Source of the DNA: Oscillospiraceae bacterium
GTDB lineage: Bacteria; Bacillota; Clostridia; Oscillospirales; CAG-272
Length of the DNA: 64,000 nucleotides
Assembly: GCA_015064735.1 (NCBI GenBank)
Contig: SVRP01000011.1
Coordinates: 7,633 to 71,632 of the forward strand
Direction of reading: 5' to 3'
Position numbers and translations under genes: made by a program. Positions 37,721-47,228 of the stretch are shown in pieces (position 1 is the first letter of the stretch; every line of letters starts with the position of its first letter). Under the pieces are notes generated by a model. The model searched no databases. It was not told where the DNA came from and was given only the letters and a program-made list of their open reading frames with translations.

Positions 37721-40700
37721 ATGCAGGAAAAATTCGACGTAAAATATTCCTTCGTTGACAACGAGAAGGAGATTCTCGGCTTCTGGGAGGAAAACGAATG
37801 CTTCAAGAAGCTCAAGGCTAAAAACGAGGGCGGTGAAAAGTACCGCTTTATCGACGGCCCTATAACCGCAAACAATCCTATGGGTGTTCACCACGTTTGG
37901 GGAAGAACCCTTAAGGATACCTTTATCAAATACCACGCAATGAAGGGCTGCGACACTCACTACCGCAACGGCTTTGACTCTCAGGGCCTTTGGGTCGAGG
38001 TCGAGGTGGAAAAGGAGCTCGGCTTCAAGACCAAGCACGACATCGAGGCTTACGGTCTTGACAAATTTACCGATAAGTGTATCGAAAGAGTTAAAAAGTT
38101 CTCGGGTGTTATTACCGAGCAGTCCAAGAGACTCGGACAGTGGATGGATTGGGATAACTCCTACTTCACGTATACTGACGAAAACATCACGGGTATCTGG
38201 AACTTCCTCAAAAAGTGCGACGAGGGCGGCTGGATCCGTCAGGTATACAAGCCCATGCCCTGGTGCTCCCGCTGCGGAACCTCTCTTTCCGAGCACGAAA
38301 TGACCGGCTCCTATAAGGAGATCGAGCACGAGGCTGTATTCTTCAAGCTTCCCATCAAGGATACTAACGATTATATTCTCGTTTGGACGACTACTCCCTG
38401 GACGCTCTCTGCTAACGTAGCTCTCGCGGTAAATCCCGAAATGACCTACGTTCGCTTGCACGTTGAGGGCGAGGATTTCAACTACGTAACCTCCGAAAAC
38501 TACTTCAAGCAGAAGTTTGCGGGCAAGGATGGCGTTACTCTCCTTGACACCATGAAGGGTACCGACCTTGCAGGTAAGGAATACGAGACCTGCTTCCCCG
38601 AGATGGACGAGCAGAAATTTGCCCATAAGATCGTTCTTTGGGACGAGGTTGCCGACGATGAGGGATGCGGAGTCGTTCACATTGCTCCCGGATGCGGAGC
38701 TGAGGACTTTGCTCTCGGCGAATCTATCGGACTTCCCAAGATAATCCCCGTTGACGAATACGGAATTTTCTATAACGGCTTCTCCTTCCTTTCGGGTCTT
38801 GACGCGCAGGAATGCAGACAGCTCGTTTTCGAGGAGCTCAAAAAGAGAAACAAGCTCTTCTACACTCACAAGTATAAGCACAGCTACCCCGTTTGCTGGA
38901 GATGTAAGAAGGAGATCATCTTCCGTCTGGGCAAGGAGTGGGCAATTGCCGTTGACGAGCTCCGTCCCCGCCTTATCGCAAACGCAAACAAGGTACATTG
39001 GGATCCCCCCTACCAGGGCAAGCGTATGCTTGACTGGCTTGAAAACATGTCCGACTGGAACATTTCCCGTAAGCGTTTCTACGGACTTCCTCTGCCCTTC
39101 TATCTCTGCCCCGACTGCGGCAAGCTTACCGTAATCGGTTCTAAGGCAGAGCTTCGCGAGAAGGCAGCTGACCCCGCAAAGGTTGACGCTATTCCTCATC
39201 TCCACCGTCCGTGGATCGACGAGGTCAAGATCAAGTGTCCTTGCGGAGCTGAGGTTGAGCGTGTAACTCAGGTCGGAGACGTATGGCTTGACGCAGGTAT
39301 CGTTCCCTTCTCCACACTGAAGTACGAGACCGACAAGGACTATTGGAAGCAGTACTTCCCCGCAGAGCACGTTCTCGAAATGAAGGAGCAGATAAGACTT
39401 TGGTTCTACTCCATGCTCTTCATGAGCACTGTGCTTGTTGACGAGCCTCCCTACGAGAGAGTTACCACCCACGGAATGGTAGTTTCCGAGGACGGAAGCC
39501 GCTTCTCCAAGACAGGCTTTATGATCCGCTTTGACGAGGCTGCCGACATTATCGGAGCTGACGCTACCCGTTACATCTTCGCGTCCTCATCTACCTCAAC
39601 CGACGTTCGCTTCGGCTTTAATCTCGGAGACGAGGCAAAGAGAAAGCTCCTTGCCTTCTGGAACCTTGAGACCTTCTTCGCAACCTACGCAGATATTGAC
39701 AACGTAAAGGTTGATCTTTCGAAGCTTGACGTTACAAAGCTTTGTCCCATCGACCGCTGGCTTATTATCCGCACCAACAAGTTTATAGATGAAGCTACAA
39801 AGTACATGAACATCTACTCCACCCGCGACGTAGTTGCAGGCTTTGAAGCATTCGTAAACGATATTTCCAACTTCTACATCCGTGTAAACCGCGGACGCTT
39901 CTGGTCCACCGACAACAACGAGGATAAGCAGAACGCTTACGCCGTTCTCTTCTATGCTATCAAGAGCATCACCGGCGCGATGGCTCCCATTATCCCCTTC
40001 ATTACCGAGACCACCTGGCAGAGATTTATCAAGAGATACTCTGACGAGACCGCTGTTTCCATATTCCTTACCGATTATCCCACCGTTCCCGCTGCGTTTG
40101 ATATTACCGATGAGAGAATCCTCTCCGACGTTGAAAAGGCGCGTGATATTATTTCTCTCGGACTTAAGCTCCGTAACGAAAAGCAGATCAAGGTGCGTCA
40201 GCCCCTTCCCGCTATCTACGTAACGGCAACCGAGGCAAATCACAACGCTATCGAGACCTTCGGCGAGATAATCAGAAGCGAGCTTAACGTTCTTGAGGTA
40301 TCCGAGCTTGAGGACACCTCCTCTCTCGAATCCAACTTCCTTACAGTAAACTTCAAGGTTGCGGGAAGAGTTCTCAAGAACCGCGCAAACGACGTTAAGG
40401 CTTACCTTGCGGGACTTGATGCGGCTACTCAGCAGGCTCTCTCCGACGACGTTAAGGCAGGAAAGGCTCTCTCCTTTGAGTCTCTCGGTCTTGCCGATAT
40501 TGAGCCCGATGTATTTACCGTCAACTCGGTAGCAAAGGAAAGCGTGGCAATCTACAAGAACTACGACGAATTCGTAGCCCTTGATACCACTATTTCCGAG
40601 GAGCTCCAGAGAGCGGGGATTCTCCGTGATATCGTCCGCCAGTGTCAGGTATTCCGTAAGAGCGCAGGCTTTGACGTAAGCGATAGAATATTCATTTCCT

Positions 40701-40861
40701 TCGCAACCGATTCCGACTATATTTCGGGAATAATTACCGAAAAGCAGGAGCAGCTCTCTCACGATCTTCTTGCGGAGTTCAAGGCACCTACGGCTGTTGA
40801 ATACACGGGAAGCATCGACCTTGACGGCGTTACCGTTACCGTTGAGCTTCAGAGACAGTAA
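37721..40861 (+). CDS. ileS: Isoleucine--tRNA ligase
   Basis: GPITANNPMGVHHVWGRTLKD, WTTTPWTLSANVALAV, GSRFSKTGFMI (KMSKS region variant). Confidence 0.93.
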   Translation: MQEKFDVKYSFVDNEKEILGFWEENECFKKLKAKNEGGEKYRFIDGPITANNPMGVHHVWGRTLKDTFIKYHAMKGCDTHYRNGFDSQGLWVEVEVEKELGFKTKHDIEAYGLDKFTDKCIERVKKFSGVITEQSKRLGQWMDWDNSYFTYTDENITGIWNFLKKCDEGGWIRQVYKPMPWCSRCGTSLSEHEMTGSYKEIEHEAVFFKLPIKDTNDYILVWTTTPWTLSANVALAVNPEMTYVRLHVEGEDFNYVTSENYFKQKFAGKDGVTLLDTMKGTDLAGKEYETCFPEMDEQKFAHKIVLWDEVADDEGCGVVHIAPGCGAEDFALGESIGLPKIIPVDEYGIFYNGFSFLSGLDAQECRQLVFEELKKRNKLFYTHKYKHSYPVCWRCKKEIIFRLGKEWAIAVDELRPRLIANANKVHWDPPYQGKRMLDWLENMSDWNISRKRFYGLPLPFYLCPDCGKLTVIGSKAELREKAADPAKVDAIPHLHRPWIDEVKIKCPCGAEVERVTQVGDVWLDAGIVPFSTLKYETDKDYWKQYFPAEHVLEMKEQIRLWFYSMLFMSTVLVDEPPYERVTTHGMVVSEDGSRFSKTGFMIRFDEAADIIGADATRYIFASSSTSTDVRFGFNLGDEAKRKLLAFWNLETFFATYADIDNVKVDLSKLDVTKLCPIDRWLIIRTNKFIDEATKYMNIYSTRDVVAGFEAFVNDISNFYIRVNRGRFWSTDNNEDKQNAYAVLFYAIKSITGAMAPIIPFITETTWQRFIKRYSDETAVSIFLTDYPTVPAAFDITDERILSDVEKARDIISLGLKLRNEKQIKVRQPLPAIYVTATEANHNAIETFGEIIRSELNVLEVSELEDTSSLESNFLTVNFKVAGRVLKNRANDVKAYLAGLDAATQQALSDDVKAGKALSFESLGLADIEPDVFTVNSVAKESVAIYKNYDEFVALDTTISEELQRAGILRDIVRQCQVFRKSAGFDVSDRIFISFATDSDYISGIITEKQEQLSHDLLAEFKAPTAVEYTGSIDLDGVTVTVELQRQ

Positions 40862-40874
40862 AATAAAAATCCAT

Positions 40875-40902
40875 GGGGCTGTCGCACTTTAGCAACAGCC
40901 CC
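40875..40902 (+). terminator. Intrinsic terminator after ileS
   Basis: ggggctgtcgcactttagcaacagcccc. Confidence 0.7.
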
Positions 40903-41019
40903 TGTTCATTAAAAATTCCGCGTCTGCGAACTATCCGTGTACCGCTATTGCTCGAAAATGATACGTAGCCGGTTTGTTGTTTGGATTCGTAACTGTTTCG
41001 AACATGTAATACGGAGTGT

Positions 41020-41335
41020 CCGTCAACATGTCATCCTGAGCGGAGCGTATGCGGAGTCGAAGTTTTTTGGAGGCGACCCTGCAAGGCAGGGAGCGAGAAA
41101 AACCGAGTTGCGTTAGCAACGATGGGATCTACTATGGGGTTTCGTTATCTTTCTTAATATAGACTTACATTTTGTCATGCTGTGAAAAAATGGTAACTTA
41201 CCGTAGGAAAGCTAAGGAAAAGTCTTTGTAGATCCCTGCGCCACTAACGTGGCTTGCTTTTTCCTCAGCTCGCGCGCCATGCTTTGCTCCTTCGAAAAAA
41301 GTTCGGCTACGCTCAGGATGACACGTTGACGTAGG
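41020..41335. repeat. REP/MITE-like element with inverted ends
   Basis: cgtcaacatgtcatcctgagcg...cgctcaggatgacacgttgacg; inner gatctac/gtagatc arms. Confidence 0.75.
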
Positions 41336-41467
41336 CGACTATATTTTCGAGCGGACACGTTGAAGTGAGTTCTGCGTTATATACCGTATTCGTTCGCCTA
41401 TTCCTTAATTTTCAACTTTCCATTTTCAATTTTCCATTTTCAATTTTCCATTTTCTTGGAGGTTTTT

Positions 41468-42913
41468 ATGAATCGTTCAAGCGGTGTGCTTATGCATATT
41501 TCTTCACTTTACGGAGATTACTCCGTGGGCTCCTTCGGCAAGGAAGCTATGGAGTTTATCGACTTCCTCTCGGAGAGCGGCTTTTCTTATTGGCAGGTCC
41601 TGCCATTCTGTATGACCGACGATTGCAATTCTCCCTATAAATCCTTTTCGTCCTTTGGCGCAAATCCATTATTTATAGATCTTCCCACCCTTAAATACAA
41701 GGGACTTCTCACAGATGCCGAGCTTTGGGAAGCAAAGCAAAAAGCCCCCTATCTCTGCGAATACCACAGGCTTTCGTCCGAGCGTCTGCCCCTTTTGCGT
41801 ATTGCCGCAGGGCGCGTGGGCGAGGACGAAAAAAAGGAAATTGCAGATTTTATAAAAAAGTTCCCCCCTCTTGCCGAGACGGCTGAGTTTCTTGCACTCC
41901 GAGAAGCAAACGTTGGCAAGGAATGGGTAGATTGGACGGTAGATACCCCCGATGACGACGAGCTTTTCTTCTGGCAATTTATTCAGCATGAATTCTTCAC
42001 CCAATGGAGCATGATAAAATCCTACGCGAATTCCAAGGGCATAAAAATTATAGGCGACATTCCGATCTACGTTGCCTTTGACAGCGCTGACGTTTGGGCA
42101 AACCCACATCAGTTCAAGCTTGACAAAAACCGCAGACCCTCATGCGTAGCGGGTGTTCCGCCCGATTATTTTTCCGAGGACGGTCAGCTTTGGGGCAATC
42201 CCCTTTACGATTGGAACGCCATGAAAAAGGACGGCTATTCCTGGTGGAGCAGACGTATTGAATATATGCTTACCCTCTTTGACGGCGTACGCATTGACCA
42301 TTTCAGAGGCTTTGAATCCTACTGGAGCATTCCCGCCGACGCAAAGACCGCCAAGGAAGGAAAATGGGTAAAGGGTCCGGGCAGAGCCATTGTCGATAAA
42401 ATCCGCGAAATTGCGGGCGACAGACTTATTATTGCCGAGGACCTGGGAGACATAACCCCCGCGGTAAACTCTCTGCTGAAATACAGCAAATTCCCCGGAA
42501 TGAGGGTTTTTCAGTTTGCTTTTCTCGGCGACGAGGAGTCTCCTCATCTGCCCCACAATTATGTTAAAAATTCAATTGCCTATTCGGGAACTCACGACAA
42601 TAACACACTTCTCGGCTACGTTTGGGAGCTTGACCCCGAGACCCGCGCCCGTGTATTTGAGTACTGCAACTGCGAAAGCGACGATTGGAATCGCGGCTGT
42701 GTTATGATAATAAAGACCCTTATGGCAAGCCATTCGGACACGGTCATTTTCCCCATTCAGGATATTTTCGTCTACGGAAAAGACACCAGAATGAACACTC
42801 CCGGAACGTCGGAGAGCAACTGGGCATACAGAATTACCCGCGATCAGCTTTTTGCCGTTGACCGCAAAAAATTCCATCGCCTCAACCGCCTGTACGGTCG
42901 GACGGAAAATTGA
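41468..42913 (+). CDS. malQ: 4-alpha-glucanotransferase
   Basis: RSSGVLMHISSLYGDYSVGSFGKEA, DGVRIDHFRGFESYW, IAEDLGDITPAV. Confidence 0.96.
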   Translation: MNRSSGVLMHISSLYGDYSVGSFGKEAMEFIDFLSESGFSYWQVLPFCMTDDCNSPYKSFSSFGANPLFIDLPTLKYKGLLTDAELWEAKQKAPYLCEYHRLSSERLPLLRIAAGRVGEDEKKEIADFIKKFPPLAETAEFLALREANVGKEWVDWTVDTPDDDELFFWQFIQHEFFTQWSMIKSYANSKGIKIIGDIPIYVAFDSADVWANPHQFKLDKNRRPSCVAGVPPDYFSEDGQLWGNPLYDWNAMKKDGYSWWSRRIEYMLTLFDGVRIDHFRGFESYWSIPADAKTAKEGKWVKGPGRAIVDKIREIAGDRLIIAEDLGDITPAVNSLLKYSKFPGMRVFQFAFLGDEESPHLPHNYVKNSIAYSGTHDNNTLLGYVWELDPETRARVFEYCNCESDDWNRGCVMIIKTLMASHSDTVIFPIQDIFVYGKDTRMNTPGTSESNWAYRITRDQLFAVDRKKFHRLNRLYGRTEN

Positions 42914-42930
42914 TGCTCTGCCAAAAAAGA

Positions 42931-42959
42931 TTGACAAGTTACGGAATATGTGCTATACT
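42931..42959 (+). promoter_or_regulatory. Sigma70-type promoter for cysK
   Basis: TTGACA (42931-42936), 17 nt, TATACT (42954-42959). Confidence 0.75.
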
Positions 42960-42992
42960 TATGAGTGATATTCTTTTCGAAAGGTAATCATT

Positions 42993-43922
42993 ATGATATA
43001 TAACAACGTTTTAGACGCCATAGGCAATACTCCTATGGTAAGGCTTAGAAATATGACGGGGCCCGACGATGCGGAGATCCTCGTTAAATACGAGGGCTTG
43101 AACGTAGGCGGCTCCATCAAAACGAGAACCGCGCTTAACATGATAAAGGATGCCGAGGCAAAGGGGCTTCTCAACGAAAACACGGTTATCGTTGAGCCTA
43201 CCAGCGGAAATCAGGGCATAGGTCTTGCGCTTGTGGGCGCTGTCTACGGCTACAAGGTCAAAATAATTATGCCCGACTCGGTAAGTGAGGAGCGCAGAAA
43301 GCTGGTCCGCCACTACGGAGCAGAGGTCATTCTCGTTCACGACGACGGAAATATAGGTCTTTGCATTGAGGAATGCCTCAATCTTGCCCTGAAAATGAGA
43401 GCCGAGGACAAGAACGTTTTCGTTCCTCAGCAGTTTGAAAACCCCGCGAATCCCGCAATCCAGCGTTCGAGCACGGGCAGAGAGATTCTTGAGCAGGTAG
43501 GCAAACCCATTCACGGCTTCTGCTCGGGAATAGGCACAGGCGGAACTATCACGGGTATCGGAGAGGTTCTAAAGGCGGCAAATCCCGACATGACTATCTG
43601 GGCGGTTGAGCCCGAAAACGCGGCGATTCTTTCGGGCGGCTCTATCGGCACTCACATTCAGATGGGCATAGGCGACGGAATTATTCCCGAAATCCTCAAT
43701 CAGAGCATTTACGAGGACGTGTGCATAATCAAGGACGAGGAAGCCCTTGAAACATCCCGAATGCTTGCGAGAAAAGAGGGTCTTATGTGCGGTATCAGCA
43801 GCGGAACCAACGTTGCTGCGGCAATCAAGCTCGCAAAGAAGCTCGGCAAGGGCAAAACGGTGGTTACCGTTCTTCCCGACACAGCGGAAAGATATTTCTC
43901 AACACCATTGTTTGATGATTGA
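42993..43922 (+). CDS. cysK: Cysteine synthase family PLP enzyme
   Basis: IGNTPMVRLRN, EGLNVGGSIKTRTALNMI, PTSGNQGIGLA, GIGTGGTITGIGEVLK. Confidence 0.92.
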   Translation: MIYNNVLDAIGNTPMVRLRNMTGPDDAEILVKYEGLNVGGSIKTRTALNMIKDAEAKGLLNENTVIVEPTSGNQGIGLALVGAVYGYKVKIIMPDSVSEERRKLVRHYGAEVILVHDDGNIGLCIEECLNLALKMRAEDKNVFVPQQFENPANPAIQRSSTGREILEQVGKPIHGFCSGIGTGGTITGIGEVLKAANPDMTIWAVEPENAAILSGGSIGTHIQMGIGDGIIPEILNQSIYEDVCIIKDEEALETSRMLARKEGLMCGISSGTNVAAAIKLAKKLGKGKTVVTVLPDTAERYFSTPLFDD

Positions 43923-43967
43923 CCGTAAAACAAATCCCCCTCGTTTTTGATGGGCATAATACAATAA

Positions 43968-43995
43968 CAAAAAGCAGGATTTCCCTGCTTTTTGT
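43968..43995. terminator. Bidirectional intrinsic terminator
   Basis: caaaaagcaggatttccctgctttttg between convergent genes. Confidence 0.85.
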
Positions 43996-43999
43996 TTTA

Positions 44000-44458
44000 T
44001 CATTTTTCAACGGCAAGATTAATAATTTCTTTACCTTGCTTTTGCGCATATTTGAGAGCTGCAAGTGCGCCGCCCTTGCGGTTGGGTTCAACGTAAGAAA
44101 TAATCAAGTCGGAGTTGTCTATCATCCATTGATTGCGCTTTGTAATTGCCGACTTGGGATGAGTGTTTGTGTCAAGTGGGAAAATTATGTCGTCGTAGTA
44201 TTTTTCGTAATATTCTATGTCTTTTACACGGTAGGGTAACACGAGGTTCAGCGAGGATTTATGTTTGTCAAAATCGCGTTGTATCCTTTTTATGACAGAT
44301 GCCGCCATAATATCGAAATCGCCGTTTCTGCCTATGTAAAATTCCACAACGTCGTGAATGCGAATAGCTTCGGTTATAATTTCTGCAAGTCTGTTCTCCC
44401 AATTACAGCCGTAAATTTCTCTGTGTCCGATAAATGATATTCTGTAATAATCAAACAT
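44000..44458 (-). CDS. SLOG family protein (DUF1273/YpsA-like Rossmannoid)
   Basis: ISFIGHREIYG...VVEFYIGRNGDFDIMAASVI...NLVLPYR...ITKRNQWMIDNSDLIISYVEPNRKGGALAALKYAQKQGKEIINLA; ATG after GGGGGAA. Confidence 0.85.
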   Translation of the reverse strand: MFDYYRISFIGHREIYGCNWENRLAEIITEAIRIHDVVEFYIGRNGDFDIMAASVIKRIQRDFDKHKSSLNLVLPYRVKDIEYYEKYYDDIIFPLDTNTHPKSAITKRNQWMIDNSDLIISYVEPNRKGGALAALKYAQKQGKEIINLAVEK

Positions 44459-44474
44459 AATTCCCCCACAAATC

Positions 44475-44694
44475 AAAAAAGTGCGCACAACCGAAGTCAT
44501 ACGCACCGAAAAATGCAAACCCCGATTGCTGCGAAACAAACTTTAACAGAATGGGGGATATAAATCCGTGCCAACCCTACTAAATGGAATTTGCATTTTT
44601 GCCAAATTCTTAAAAGTAGGGTACACAAAAAACGGGTACAGTATTACCAGCAAAAGAAAATACCCCTAATTTCTGTTATTAAGTTTGTTTCGCA
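44475..44694 (-). ncRNA. Structured RNA family copy 5 (divergent, longer)
   Basis: Promoter TTGATT (44723-44728)/17/TATAAT (44700-44705); closing stem UGCGAAACAAACUU..AACAGAA/UUCUGUU..AGUUUGUUUCGCA; terminator GGUGCGUAUGACUUCGGUUGUGCGCACUUUUUU (44475-44506). Confidence 0.75.
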
Positions 44695-45108
44695 CACTTA
44701 TTATACCACGAATTTTGGGGAAAATCAAGAAAATCTTAAAATTTTGTGTAAATAACGGTTTTGAGCACCGAATGAGAATTCCACGCAATCTTTGTTGTAG
44801 GGGAGAAATAAAGACATTGCGTTGTTACGTTGATTGTACAATTCGTAACTCAAACTAATCTTAGTCGGGCGGAACGCCACGCAGGGCGTTCCCTACAACA
44901 GAATTTGTAAAAATTAGTTGCACCGTAGGTATTTCCGCCATGGCATGATAAGTGATAAATAATCGAACAAACGAAGAATTTTATTCATTATCCCCGTCAA
45001 CCTCGTAGGGAACGCCCTATGTGGCGTTCCGGAGTCGGTTATAAAAGCGCAAACAAAGAAAATGCGTGTTCCTTTGATTGAATATTTCGTAACGCAAACT
45101 AACCTTAG

Positions 45109-45308
45109 CCTTCCCCAGCGGGGAAGGTGGATGCCACGTAGCGTAGCGGAGTAGGCAGACGGATGAGGAGAGTTGTGGGCGCAGTATGTACCGATGTCGA
45201 TGGTGGCACAGCTAACTTCCCGAACCAAGTAAATGCGAACATAAATTCTCGCAGGGCTCTCCTCATCCGTCGCTCGCAAGCTCGCGCCACCTTCCCCGCT
45301 GAGGAAGG
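45109..45308. repeat. MITE-like palindromic repeat, copy B
   Basis: Same ends as copy A (one mismatch in the right end). Confidence 0.85.
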
Positions 45309-45500
45309 CTTTTTGTTAGTTACACATCGAACGGACAGCCGAGGACGTCTGTCCCTACAAGTTTGTGGAAAAAATAAAGATATTGCGTTGTTACTTTGTC
45401 TGTCCGCTCCCCAACGCACCGTATAATGAATTCCGCACATTCTCTGTTGTAGGGCGCGACGTCCTCGACGCGCCGCCTCGTTACGCAACTCTAACTTTAG

Positions 45501-45700
45501 CCTTCCCCAGCGGGGAAGGTGGATGCCACGTAGCGTAGCGGAGTAGGCAGACGGATGAGGAGGGTTGTGGGCGCAGTATGTGCCGATGTCGATGGTGGCA
45601 TAGCTAACTTCCCGAACCAAGTAATTGCGAACATATTTTCTCGCAGGGCTCTCCTCATCCGTCGCTCGCAAGCTCGCGCCACCTTCCCCGCTGGGGAAGG
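45501..45700. repeat. MITE-like palindromic repeat, copy C
   Basis: Same ends as copy A. Confidence 0.85.
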
Positions 45701-45717
45701 CTTTTTGTTAGTTAAAC

Positions 45718-46170
45718 GTCGGGCGGAACGCCACGCAGGGCGTTCCCTACAACAGAATTTGTAAAAATTAGTTGCACCGTAGGTATTTCCGCCATGGCAT
45801 GATAAGTGATAAATAATCGAACAAACGAAGAATTTTATTCATTATCCCCGTCAACCTCGTAGGGAACGCCCTATGTGGCGTTCCGGAGTCGGTTATAAAA
45901 GCGCAAACAAAGAAAATGCGTGTTCCTTTGATTGAATAATTCGTAGCGCAAATCTAATCTTAGCCTTCCCCAGCGGGGAAGGTGGATGCCACGTAGCGCA
46001 GCGGAGTAGGCAGACGGATGAGGAGAGTTGTGGGCGCAGTATGTATCTATGTCGATGGTGGCATAGCTAACTTCCCGAACCAAGTAAATGCGAACATATT
46101 TTCTCGCAGGGCTCTCCTCATCCCCCACTTCGTGGTCCCCCTTCCCCGCTGGGGAAGGCTTTTTGTTAGT
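45718..46170. repeat. Partial second unit of ~855-bp duplication
   Basis: Near-identical to 44863-45315. Confidence 0.85.
45964..46158. repeat. MITE-like palindromic repeat, copy D
   Basis: Same ends as copy A. Confidence 0.85.
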
Positions 46171-46334
46171 TACACGTCGGGCGGGATGTCGAGGGCGCCA
46201 TCCCCTACAGGTTTTGGGTTGGAAAACAAAGAAAAAGCGTTGTTCCTTTGTCTGTCTATCCTAACTCACGGAAAAATTCCACGTAAAAAGGACCGCCCCC
46301 GTAGGTTCAGCCCTTTTTGCTTTTTTCAATTCAT

Positions 46335-47219
46335 TCACTCTGCCGCGTATGCCTTGAGTCTTTCAAGCCCAAGCGCAATCTCTCCGACGCACTCCTTGCT
46401 ACCTTCAAACTCAATGGTAATGTAGCCGTCGTATTTAGCCTTTTTGAGTATTGCCACACACTGAGCTACAGGAATATCTCCGTCGCCGATAGCACATCCC
46501 GCCAATCTGTTGCAGCCTCTGGACATAAAGGTTTTGATTTCTTCCGGCACCTCGGTACCGAAAGGATATTTTTTAAAGTCCTTTGCGTGAGCATGGATCG
46601 CATAGGGAGCAAGTCTCGATACTGCCTTTACTGAATCCTCGTCTGCGCAAGCAAAATTTCCCATATCAACGAGAAGCCCGTAATTTTCATGAGCAACCGC
46701 ATTGAAAAGCTTCTCTACTCTGTCGCTGTCCTGAGCTATAAATCCGTGATTTTCGCTGCAGGTCTTTATTCCGAGGGATGCGCCGTATTCGGTTATTTTT
46801 CTTACGTTTGCCGCCAACGTAGGAAGCATTCTGTCATAACCTATGACCTTACCGTCAAAATTCTCCCTGCCGACAACGTCGTGTCTGAGAATCTTTGCCC
46901 CAAGCTCTTTAGCTATATCAAGCTGACCGCACACTCTCTGAACTTCCTTCCCGTCAGCCTCGGCGCTGTCATTGTAAAGACTTGCGCCCACGAGATAGGC
47001 AACTATTTCGATTCCGAGTGTTTCCGCCTCACGGCGGAGGAGCTTTGCATATTCAAGCTGCTCCTCCTTCGTGGCGTCTTTTTTGTTTTCGGGACGGAGC
47101 TCGGTAAATTCAATACCGTCAAAGCCCTGCTCTGCCGCCTTTCGAAGAGCATCAAGCTGGGTCATCTCACCCGATGAAATATACTGATTGTAAGAATACG
47201 AGCTAACTGAAAATCTCAT
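46335..47219 (-). CDS. Sugar phosphate isomerase/epimerase (TIM barrel)
   Basis: AP-endonuclease-2-like fold: GFDGIEFTELRP, GLLVDMGNFACADED, YDGYITIEFEG. Confidence 0.9.
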   Translation of the reverse strand: MRFSVSSYSYNQYISSGEMTQLDALRKAAEQGFDGIEFTELRPENKKDATKEEQLEYAKLLRREAETLGIEIVAYLVGASLYNDSAEADGKEVQRVCGQLDIAKELGAKILRHDVVGRENFDGKVIGYDRMLPTLAANVRKITEYGASLGIKTCSENHGFIAQDSDRVEKLFNAVAHENYGLLVDMGNFACADEDSVKAVSRLAPYAIHAHAKDFKKYPFGTEVPEEIKTFMSRGCNRLAGCAIGDGDIPVAQCVAILKKAKYDGYITIEFEGSKECVGEIALGLERLKAYAAE

Positions 47220-47228
47220 CTTTCCACC

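Larger units (their letters stand above)
44863..45717. repeat. ~855-bp tandem duplication unit 1 of intergenic repeats
   Basis: gtcgggcggaacgccacgcagggcgttccctacaac... recurs at 45718. Confidence 0.85.

Noticed and set aside
37655-39472. 605-aa minus-strand ORF
   Set aside because: Entirely antisense to ileS; codon-bias artefact with no recognisable domains.
26037-46425. Repeated ORFs such as MGDEESPARKYVRIYLVREVS and MRATDEESPARKYVR...
   Set aside because: Translations of the CCTTCCCC palindromic repeats, not genes.
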